A stretch of 41,331 nucleotides of DNA from Oscillospiraceae bacterium (GTDB taxonomy: Bacteria > Bacillota > Clostridia > Saccharofermentanales > Saccharofermentanaceae): assembly GCA_902782235.1 (NCBI GenBank), contig CACZML010000007.1:1-41331 (forward strand), given 5' to 3'. Position 1 is the first letter of the stretch, and each line of letters begins with the position of its first letter. Both the position numbers and the translations under genes were made by a program. The notes below the pieces were generated by a model. It saw only the letters and a program-made list of their open reading frames with translations, was not told the DNA's origin and did not search any database. This document shows positions 24,721 through 31,559 of the stretch, one piece after another.

Positions 24721-25329
24721 TTATCTGCGCTGAGGGAAAAACCTCTTGATGATAAGCATATTAACGACCCAGTCCCATGCAAGCTGGACATACTTTACAA
24801 CCAGGAAAATAACGCTGGGTATAACGATTGCTGCAAGTATGAGAAGCAGAACTGTTCCCACAACGTGAACACCTCCTGCGAGGACGCCTACGACTGTTGA
24901 GAAAGAACCTGCTGTCGCCATGAATTTCTCTGTATATTTCTCAAGCGTCTGGTTGAGATAACTGATAAGAAAATCCTGAAGATCGTCTATTCTTACGTTA
25001 AGCCTCGGAAGGAGCAGGCTGACCGTATAGCTGACGATCAGATAGGCTTTGAAAACCTTAACTGCTAATATCATTATCTTGCCCCACCAGGGCATTCGGT
25101 AGTACCTGAAGCAGATAAACGGATTTGCAAGGAAGAGCAGAACGAAAACGGCAATGTGGATAGGTCCGATGTTGCCGAATCCCAAAAGGCCTCTTCCGAG
25201 GATGTAGATATAAAGGACTATCGCGTCGACAAAAAGGCCATACCATACGAATAAACCGAAATGCTTACGGTTCTCGTAGTCCGTATCGCTCCATAATCTA
25301 CCAAGTAACAATCCTTCCAGATAATCCAA
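24721..25329 (-). CDS. Membrane protein of unknown function
   Basis: A 202-residue protein with four or five predicted helices (about 24-46, 56-74, 84-106, 142-185). A charged, aromatic N-terminus (LWSDTDYENRKHFGLF) and the short basic end KRFFPQRR are probably cytosolic. The middle (107-140) looks amphipathic, with RIDDLQDFLISYLNQTLEKYTEKF. The start is TTG after AAGGAG at good spacing; no ATG is available nearby. It is the first gene before the nucleoside kinase, 20 nt away. No family was recognised. Confidence 0.7.
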   Translation of the reverse strand: MDYLEGLLLGRLWSDTDYENRKHFGLFVWYGLFVDAIVLYIYILGRGLLGFGNIGPIHIAVFVLLFLANPFICFRYYRMPWWGKIMILAVKVFKAYLIVSYTVSLLLPRLNVRIDDLQDFLISYLNQTLEKYTEKFMATAGSFSTVVGVLAGGVHVVGTVLLLILAAIVIPSVIFLVVKYVQLAWDWVVNMLIIKRFFPQRR

Positions 25330-25363
25330 AATATGACTCCTTAATATTCCGATAATCCCAAAC

Positions 25364-25376
25364 CCGAGGCTCGGGC
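25364..25376. other. Short palindrome in the gap before the membrane-protein gene
   Basis: CCCGAGGCTCGGG, a perfect 6-bp inverted repeat around one base. It lies 35 nt before the TTG start and could be an operator or small hairpin. The rest of 25330-25475 holds only the terminator at 25421-25450. Confidence 0.35.
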
Positions 25377-25420
25377 ATATTAATGAATTTTATCACATCT
25401 AATCATTTGCGACTATATAA

Positions 25421-25450
25421 ATAATAAAAGCAGGCCCCCATGCCTGCCCC
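25421..25450 (-). terminator. Terminator after the 136-residue unknown gene
   Basis: GCAGGC (25430-25435) pairs with GCCTGC (25442-25447), extendable by G-C pairs at the base, and TTTTATTAT follows on the minus strand. It ends the transcript of the beta-propeller and small unknown genes, 29 nt after the stop. Confidence 0.8.
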
Positions 25451-25475
25451 TCATATCCAACTTGTAAAATAATCT

Positions 25476-25886
25476 TTATCTTAGCGCGAAGCTGCAACCT
25501 GCCGTCTGCTCGATCAAAGTCTTGAGATTCTTCCACTTTTTAGGGAAATGCTGCTCCGCTCCGCCTTTCATTGAAGTCTTGTCAGCGAACTCGACCTTGA
25601 TGATCCACTCGCCCGGGATCGCGGTCTTATCACCGTACTCTTCGGTGAGGCCCATCTCATAGCCCTTCATCCATTCGAGCATGCCTGATTCCGGAAGCTT
25701 TTCCTTAAGCAGCGCAAGTTTGTCTTCACTTATGGATCTCGTGAAATTGTTGTTCCACATGTAATTGTCACGCCAGGAGATCACTTTACGGCCAAAGTCG
25801 TATTTAACGGCATAGCCCTCGTTCGCAAAGGTCCTTATCTCGACCTCTAAAACAGCTATGCTCTCGTAAGCCTTTTTAAAGTCCAT
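25476..25886 (-). CDS. Conserved-looking small protein of unknown function
   Basis: A 136-residue soluble protein rich in charged and aromatic residues. FGRKVISWRDNYMWNNNF (about 31-48), LPESGMLEWMKGYE (about 64-77) and GEWIIKVEFADKTSMKGG (about 91-108) are its most distinctive parts. The alternation suggests a small alpha/beta fold. No signal peptide or membrane segment is present. It starts nine bases after the stop of the beta-propeller gene with AAGGAGC as ribosome binding site, so the two are co-transcribed. Family not recognised. Confidence 0.72.
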   Translation of the reverse strand: MDFKKAYESIAVLEVEIRTFANEGYAVKYDFGRKVISWRDNYMWNNNFTRSISEDKLALLKEKLPESGMLEWMKGYEMGLTEEYGDKTAIPGEWIIKVEFADKTSMKGGAEQHFPKKWKNLKTLIEQTAGCSFALR

Positions 25887-25895
25887 TATTGCTCC

Positions 25896-27791
25896 TTACT
25901 CAATACCTATTCCGAATATGCTGCCTGACGTCGTTCCCACTACAAGCACGCCTTCGTAGACGATAGGAGAAGCTTCAATACAGATTCCCTTTGAGGTCTG
26001 ATCGACCTGGCCAAGATTCCTCTTGGTCTGAATGTATGTGATTCTTCTCTCCTTGTCTTCGATGCCTGCTTCTGCCCTTATCATGTGGATCTGTCCAATT
26101 GAGTCACAGATGATGATATAAGCATTCCCCTCAGAATCGTAGAAATCGACAGGTGAGCTGTATGAATAGATGTTCATCTTATATTCCCAGACCTTGGTGC
26201 CCAGGTCCTTGTCAAATGCAATGATCTTATTGCCGCTGGCAAGACCGCTGGTCATGCTGAAAGAGAATATTACGAGATTAGAGATCTTACCCTTACCCAT
26301 GATAGGGTTGCCAAAGCATCCGCCGCTCTGGTCGGAATCCGATGATTCGCCGTTAAATGTGTAGCACGGTTCTGAATTCTGCCATTCGATCTTACCTGTA
26401 AGACCGTTGATCTTATAGATATAAGCGGCACCGCAGGATTCACCTAAGCCGTTCTGGTTGTCCACCTCAGTTCCGATGTAGACATAAGGGATGCCGTTCT
26501 CCTCATTGATCATGGGAGTGATATCAGAATCGTCGCCAAGGACCTGAGTCCAGACCATCTTAAGTGTGTTGAGGTCAAGGCAGCAGAGGTTCTGGGTATT
26601 ATCCATGAAGTAACCGTAGTTACCGTATACGGCAATAGAGCTCTCTACGCCCATACGTGAGCCTACGTTGTCATTGAACATGTACTTATAACCCGTTACC
26701 ACAGGGCTCATTGAGATAGTAGCAGCGCCCGGTGTGTAGTTGGTATGAAGATCAAATGTGTAGATATAGCCGTTCTCGCAAGGCCAGATAAGAGTATCTG
26801 TATCGCCATTGACGATCGGTGATGAGTCGAACGCATTCCAGTTGGATCTGTAAGCACCGTCATCAGAACCATCATACATATAGAGCAATGAACCATCGAG
26901 GAGTGAATATACGTACATGCCGAAATTCGTTCCGCCGTTGTTGTCCGTCTGGCCTACATAGATGATAGGATAGCCTCTCGGATCCAATGCAGGTGTACCC
27001 TTTACGGAAGCACCGACATTGATCGGCTCTCTTGTCTGCTCACCATTCAAAAGATTGAAGAAATAGATCTTACCGTCAAGAGCGGCAATGATAACTTCTC
27101 TTAATTCCAGCTGGTTCTTGGCTGTATCGTTGAGATTCATGTTCTGGCGGATACTTGCAGGCCATACGGCAACCAGTGGCTGGCCGGTCCACTTTACACC
27201 GGACCATTCGAAGTTCTGTGTGGAAGCGAGCTTCTTGCCGATTCCCCTGAATTCCCATCTCTGGGTAAGAGCGCCTCTGTAGATATTCGTATAACCGAAT
27301 GAAGCGCAGTTTCTGAAGTTATTTCCTCTGTATGTGAAAATGCCCGGGATCGATCCGTACATAACAGGATCGGGCATATAGATAGGATTCTCTCTGTTGT
27401 AATCGCCCTCAAGGAACTGTCTGTTTACCATGACAGTCTGGGTGATGCCGCGGGCAGCGGGATTGGCACTCTTATCGATCTCGAGTTCTTTATTGATCCT
27501 TACGGATGCGAGACCGGGATAAAGGATAGGATTCTGATAATCCGTGATAGGCGGAATAGGTGTAGGTGTTGGGGACGCGATCGAGATATAACCGGACTGG
27601 TCAGTTGTGTCGATATTGGCCAGGGTCTCCTTGGTAGTAGCCTTCTTGAAGTAAACTGCAGCAAGAACACCGGTCAGACAGACAAAGAGAAGAGTGATCA
27701 CGACTACAAGAGTCATGGTACCTTCGTTAGGATCTCTAGACGGTCTGTAATAACTGTTATCAGGCTCGATGTACTGATCGCCGCGCTGCAT
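25896..27791 (-). CDS. Membrane-anchored PQQ-like beta-propeller protein
   Basis: A 631-residue protein. A cytosolic N-terminus of about 25 residues is followed by one membrane helix (26-48) and a Thr/Pro linker (SPTPTPIPP). The rest, outside the cell, is built of repeats with the pattern hydrophobic-x-A/ALDGKIYFFNLLNGE and G-x-P-x-IYVGQ, typical of PQQ-like/WD-like propeller blades; about seven can be counted. GTPALDPRGYPIIYVGQTD and GVLVVGTTSGSIFGIG are the clearest. It may be an envelope scaffold or sensor. It is first in a two-gene transcript from the promoter at 27834. No PQQ-dehydrogenase catalytic residues were recognised. Confidence 0.8.
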   Translation of the reverse strand: MQRGDQYIEPDNSYYRPSRDPNEGTMTLVVVITLLFVCLTGVLAAVYFKKATTKETLANIDTTDQSGYISIASPTPTPIPPITDYQNPILYPGLASVRINKELEIDKSANPAARGITQTVMVNRQFLEGDYNRENPIYMPDPVMYGSIPGIFTYRGNNFRNCASFGYTNIYRGALTQRWEFRGIGKKLASTQNFEWSGVKWTGQPLVAVWPASIRQNMNLNDTAKNQLELREVIIAALDGKIYFFNLLNGEQTREPINVGASVKGTPALDPRGYPIIYVGQTDNNGGTNFGMYVYSLLDGSLLYMYDGSDDGAYRSNWNAFDSSPIVNGDTDTLIWPCENGYIYTFDLHTNYTPGAATISMSPVVTGYKYMFNDNVGSRMGVESSIAVYGNYGYFMDNTQNLCCLDLNTLKMVWTQVLGDDSDITPMINEENGIPYVYIGTEVDNQNGLGESCGAAYIYKINGLTGKIEWQNSEPCYTFNGESSDSDQSGGCFGNPIMGKGKISNLVIFSFSMTSGLASGNKIIAFDKDLGTKVWEYKMNIYSYSSPVDFYDSEGNAYIIICDSIGQIHMIRAEAGIEDKERRITYIQTKRNLGQVDQTSKGICIEASPIVYEGVLVVGTTSGSIFGIGIE

Positions 27792-27833
27792 ATTACCCCT
27801 CGATCGTTCCTTTCATTAAAAAAGATAACGCAT

Positions 27834-27862
27834 ATTGTAACACGGCTGTTATTTTATCTCAA
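27834..27862 (-). promoter_or_regulatory. Predicted promoter of the beta-propeller gene
   Basis: TTGAGA (27862-27857), a 17-nt spacer and TACAAT (27839-27834), each matching 5 of 6. It lies 43 nt before the ATG, in the 126-nt gap after whiA. Confidence 0.7.
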
Positions 27863-27917
27863 ATTTTCGGGCTTCCGGAGAATCTAATAACACAAGAAAA
27901 TCAATAGAATTGTCCCA

Positions 27918-28778
27918 TTATTGTAAGCTATTTGCATATTCCGCTATCTTATCGAGGCGGTGTCTCATGCCGGATTTGCCGATCGGAGGATCCATCATGG
28001 CACCCAGTTCGGCAAGAGAAGCACCCGGATTTTCCATATGGGCCTTAGCAGCTTCACGCAGTTCAGGAGCAAGTTTGCTCGCAAGTCCTGATTCCATGAC
28101 TTTGGTGATCAATTCATTTCTGTGGGCGGCAGCTTCCGCCTGGCGCTTGGTATTGCCCTCATCGCAGTTAACGGCTCTGGTAACCTTGCTGTTGACGTCT
28201 TTTCCGGCACGGATGTTCTCGAATTCCATCATTGCCGAAGGGCTTCCGATATAGCTCAAGAAATCGGAAACGTCATCGCCGTTCTTAAAATACAGTGCAA
28301 ATGAACCCTTTCTCTCCGCCCTGACATGCTTTATCGACAGCACGTCCAGTGCCGCGGATATCAGTGTGGCATTCTCGGGTTCTTTAACGACAAATTCTAT
28401 GCGGTAGCTTTTCGAAGGGTCAGTACAATAACCGCAGCCCCAGAAAGCGCCTCTCAAAAAGCGTCTGGCATCTTCGACGGTAAGAGTGCCGTTCGCGAAC
28501 CCTGACAAGAGCTCCTCACAGCGCTCCCAAAGATTAGAAGTATATATATCTTCTAAAATAACCTTACCGTTTTTATAGCTGCACTTTATTTTCTCGGCCT
28601 CGAAAAGCTGGATGACGAGTTCTGCCATCCTCTCGGGCACCTTGATGACTTTTGCAGAACCCTTAACACTGCTCTGGCTTAAGAACAGGCCGCACAGCGC
28701 AGTCTGTCTCTGAACAGGCTTTTTAACGGCCTTGGTCGCCGTCTCGATCTTTACCCTGACAGAGAAGCTGTCTTCCAT
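27918..28778 (-). CDS. whiA: DNA-binding regulator WhiA
   Basis: A 286-residue member of the WhiA family. The N-terminal region (about 20-200) has the LAGLIDADG-like fold seen as ARRFLRGAFWGCGYCTDPSKSYRIEF (about 103-128), but without the metal-binding acidic residues of true homing nucleases. The C-terminus (about 205-286) ends in a helix-turn-helix, with LAELGAMMDPPIGKSGMRHRLDKI. WhiA controls sporulation in actinomycetes and cell division in Bacillus. The ATG shares one base with the rapZ stop (TGATG). In most Firmicutes a yvcK-type gene lies between rapZ and whiA; it is missing here. Confidence 0.92.
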   Translation of the reverse strand: MEDSFSVRVKIETATKAVKKPVQRQTALCGLFLSQSSVKGSAKVIKVPERMAELVIQLFEAEKIKCSYKNGKVILEDIYTSNLWERCEELLSGFANGTLTVEDARRFLRGAFWGCGYCTDPSKSYRIEFVVKEPENATLISAALDVLSIKHVRAERKGSFALYFKNGDDVSDFLSYIGSPSAMMEFENIRAGKDVNSKVTRAVNCDEGNTKRQAEAAAHRNELITKVMESGLASKLAPELREAAKAHMENPGASLAELGAMMDPPIGKSGMRHRLDKIAEYANSLQ

Positions 28779-29683
28779 CAGTCCTCGTCCGCCTTCTTCG
28801 TGTATCTGTGGGGTTCTTTATCGATGTCCCTGTGTGAGATGATGCACTTGATGCCGTGCTCGGCGAGTTTTCTGGCGATCGTCTCGGAGCAGTAAACGGA
28901 TCTGTGTCTTCCGCCCGTGCAGCCAATGCCGATGTGAACGCTTCCCTTGCCCTCCTTCTCATAGAAAGGAATAACAAATGAGAGAAGCTCAGATGTCATG
29001 TAGTTGAACTCGTCTGTCTCGCTGAAGCCTTCAAGATACTTGGCTACGGCTTCATCCTTACCCGTCAGGTTGCGCATCTGCGGGAAATAGAACGGGTTCG
29101 GCAAAAATCTTACGTCGAATACATAATCGCAGTCAACAGGAAGTCCGTACTTGAATCCGAACGACTCAACAACGACAAGAATGCTCTGGCTGTCCGCGCT
29201 CTTGATGATCTCTCCGATCGCATTGCAGAGTTCGGTGTCGGTCATGAAAGAGGTATCAATTACGACGGTCGCTATCTCTCTTATGTCCTGGAGCATCTTA
29301 CGCTCTTCGGAAAGAGCCTGTGTAAGGGAGCCCTTCTTTGTTGCGAGAGGATGCTTTCTTCTTGTCTGCTGGTATCTGCTGATAAGAACTGTATCAGATG
29401 CCTCAAGGAAGATTACCTTATAAGGGCATCCCACCTCTTCATCGATCAGGGCAAGCGCTTCATCGAAGCCATCCAGGTATTCCTGCGACCTGATATCGAC
29501 AACGAACGCGAGTTTGGGCGTCGAGAAACCTTCGCCGTTTCTGCCCCTGAAGAAGCTCTTTACGAGGTCCGGCAAAACATAGGGCGGGACATTGTCCATG
29601 CAGAAATATCCGCAGTCCTCCAGATACCTAACCGCGGCACTCTTACCTGCGCCGCTCATTCCGGTAAGAAATAACAGTTCCAT
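28778..29683 (-). CDS. rapZ: RNase adapter / nucleotide-binding protein RapZ (YvcJ)
   Basis: A 301-residue P-loop protein. Walker A is GMSGAGKS (8-15), then YLEDCGYFCMDNVPP (20-34). VVDIRSQEYL and FLEASDTVLISRYQQTRRKHPL follow the nucleotide site. The C-terminal domain has DVRFLPNPFY and GCTGGRHRSV, which bind a ligand such as an amino sugar phosphate in E. coli RapZ. In Firmicutes (YvcJ) it affects competence and small RNA/PTS-linked control. It follows murB by three bases and overlaps whiA by one. Confidence 0.95.
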   Translation of the reverse strand: MELLFLTGMSGAGKSAAVRYLEDCGYFCMDNVPPYVLPDLVKSFFRGRNGEGFSTPKLAFVVDIRSQEYLDGFDEALALIDEEVGCPYKVIFLEASDTVLISRYQQTRRKHPLATKKGSLTQALSEERKMLQDIREIATVVIDTSFMTDTELCNAIGEIIKSADSQSILVVVESFGFKYGLPVDCDYVFDVRFLPNPFYFPQMRNLTGKDEAVAKYLEGFSETDEFNYMTSELLSFVIPFYEKEGKGSVHIGIGCTGGRHRSVYCSETIARKLAEHGIKCIISHRDIDKEPHRYTKKADED

Positions 29684-29685
29684 TT

Positions 29686-30603
29686 TTAGCCTCCGAAGTT
29701 ACCTACCAGTCTCACTTCTTTCTCAAGCCTTACGCCTGAGTTCTCGAAAACTTTTTCCACCACAAAATCTATAAGTCTCATGACATCGGAAGCGCTGGCA
29801 GTGCCTCCGTTATTAACGATAAATCCCGCATGCTTGGGCGATACCTGTGCTCCTGAATCGTCCAGAGCAAAGCCCTTTAAGCCTGCTTCTTCGATAAGCC
29901 TTGCGGCAAAATGCCCCTCAGGTCTTTTAAATGTTGAACCTGCTGAAGGGACATCAAGAGGCTGGCTCGTTGTCCTTCTGTTTCGAAGATCATCAACGAG
30001 CGCTGTTATCTCATCCTTGTTGCCCTTTGAAAGAACGGCTTCAAATTCAAGGATCACAGCCTTCTTGCCTTCGCTGTTAAGCTTCTCGAAAAGGCTCGTC
30101 CTGTAGCCGAATGCGCATTCCTCACCGGAAATGGTGCGGATACCCTCTCCGTCCCAGTAACTTACCTTTGTTATAAAGTCCTTCGTCTCTCCGCCGTATG
30201 CTCCGGCGTTCATGAAAACAGCGCCGCCGCATGAACCGGGAATACCGCATGCGAACTCGGCGCCTGTAAGTGATAACTCTGTACAGTAATTTCCGAATCT
30301 GGCAAAGGGCAGGCCTGCACCGCAGGTGATCTTTACCCTGCCGTCCTCTAATTCTTCGGAAGTAAGACCGCTCATGTTCTTAGCGATCCTTATGACAAGA
30401 CCGTCAAAGCCTTCATCTGATATAAGGCAGTTGGAACCGTTGCCTAAGACAAATACTTCAATGCCTTTGTCTTCAGCCCACTTAAAGAGCTCAGCTACCT
30501 CATCACCTGTCGAAGGCTCTGCAAAATACTTCGCAGGTCCTCCGCATCTGAAGGTTGAATATCCCGCAAGCGGGACATTTTCGGAGATATTAAGATCAGC
30601 CAT
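29686..30603 (-). CDS. murB: UDP-N-acetylenolpyruvoylglucosamine reductase
   Basis: A 305-residue FAD enzyme that makes UDP-N-acetylmuramate from the enolpyruvyl intermediate. The start chosen gives MADLNISENVPLAGYSTF; it overlaps the hprK stop by eight bases and has GGAAAG upstream. The longer frame (41 more residues) lies inside hprK and is rejected. FAD binding: GNGSNCLIS (54-62), and GIPGSCGGAVFMNAGAYGGE (120-139). S223 in SAGSTFKRP is the proton donor and the late Glu in RLEKEVRLVG is the second catalytic residue. Lacks the Tyr loop, so type IIb. Confidence 0.96.
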   Translation of the reverse strand: MADLNISENVPLAGYSTFRCGGPAKYFAEPSTGDEVAELFKWAEDKGIEVFVLGNGSNCLISDEGFDGLVIRIAKNMSGLTSEELEDGRVKITCGAGLPFARFGNYCTELSLTGAEFACGIPGSCGGAVFMNAGAYGGETKDFITKVSYWDGEGIRTISGEECAFGYRTSLFEKLNSEGKKAVILEFEAVLSKGNKDEITALVDDLRNRRTTSQPLDVPSAGSTFKRPEGHFAARLIEEAGLKGFALDDSGAQVSPKHAGFIVNNGGTASASDVMRLIDFVVEKVFENSGVRLEKEVRLVGNFGG

Positions 30604-31528
30604 CCAAAGACTTTCCGGGGAATACTCTGGATACGAGATCCTGAGCAGCATTGTAGCCCATCTTCTTGACTCTGTAGTTGATAGCTGCGGCCTCGACGAT
30701 GATCGCGAGGTTACGTCCGGGTCCAACAGGAATGGTTACTGAAGGAACCTTGATTCCGAGGATATCCGTCGTCTCTTCCGTAAGACCTAATCTGTCGTAT
30801 GTCTTCTTCTCGTCCCAGAGCTCTAAGTTGATAACGAAGTCGATGTTCTCCTGCTGCTTGACAGCGGATACACCGTAGAGCTCCTTAACGTCTAAGATAC
30901 CGATGCCGCGGATCTCGATAAGGTGCTTGATAACGTCAGGAGCTCTTCCCAGAAGCGTTGTTTCAGACACCTTTCTGATCTCGATCTGGTCGTCGGCAAT
31001 AAGTCTGTGACCTCTTTTTACGATCTCGAGCGCAGTCTCTGATTTACCTACGCCTGACTCGCCAAGGATAAGGATACCTTCACCGTTTACCTCGACAAGA
31101 ACGCCGTGCATCGATACACGGGGAGCGAGCTCCATCTTGAGGTATTTTACGAGCTCTGAAGAGAAATCAGAGGTTGCCTGTGATGTTCTTAATACAGGAG
31201 TCTGATACTTTCTTGCAGCATCAAGTATCTCCTTGTGGACCTTGTGGTCACGGGTAACGATAAGCGCAGGAATATTCTTTTCGAAAAGAGCGGAAACAGA
31301 CTTGGCCCTCTCTTCGGGAGAGAGGTTGTCCAAGTATGCATGCTCCATGTTGCCGATCATCTGGATTCGGTCAGGACCGAAGTGATCGTAGTATCCGGCG
31401 AGCTGCAGGCCGGGTCTTGTGACGTCGGCTACGCAGATCCTCCTGGATTCAATATCGCCTGAATCGTAAACAACCTCAAGGTTATAGGCTTTTACGATCT
31501 CTGATAAAAAGACGCTCGAAAAAGGCAT
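30596..31528 (-). CDS. hprK: HPr kinase/phosphorylase
   Basis: A 310-residue bifunctional enzyme that phosphorylates and dephosphorylates HPr at Ser46 and so sets CcpA-dependent carbon catabolite control. Walker A is GESGVGKSE (156-164), the catalytic H141 precedes it (SMHGVLV), and the HPrK signature LIEIRGIGILDV (203-214) is intact. GGAGG lies only two bases before a first in-frame ATG (31537) but 11 bases before the second, so the second (MPFSSVFLSE) is chosen. The gene starts 31 nt after the cellodextrin phosphorylase stop with no terminator between, which would place it in that transcript. Confidence 0.95.
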   Translation of the reverse strand: MPFSSVFLSEIVKAYNLEVVYDSGDIESRRICVADVTRPGLQLAGYYDHFGPDRIQMIGNMEHAYLDNLSPEERAKSVSALFEKNIPALIVTRDHKVHKEILDAARKYQTPVLRTSQATSDFSSELVKYLKMELAPRVSMHGVLVEVNGEGILILGESGVGKSETALEIVKRGHRLIADDQIEIRKVSETTLLGRAPDVIKHLIEIRGIGILDVKELYGVSAVKQQENIDFVINLELWDEKKTYDRLGLTEETTDILGIKVPSVTIPVGPGRNLAIIVEAAAINYRVKKMGYNAAQDLVSRVFPGKSLDG

Positions 31529-31559
31529 TTTCCCCATTACCTCCGATTAAATCTCTGGA

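Noticed and set aside
27918..28778. WhiA as an active LAGLIDADG homing endonuclease
   Set aside because: The fold is shared, but the metal-binding acidic residues of active nucleases are not evident and the C-terminal helix-turn-helix marks it as WhiA.
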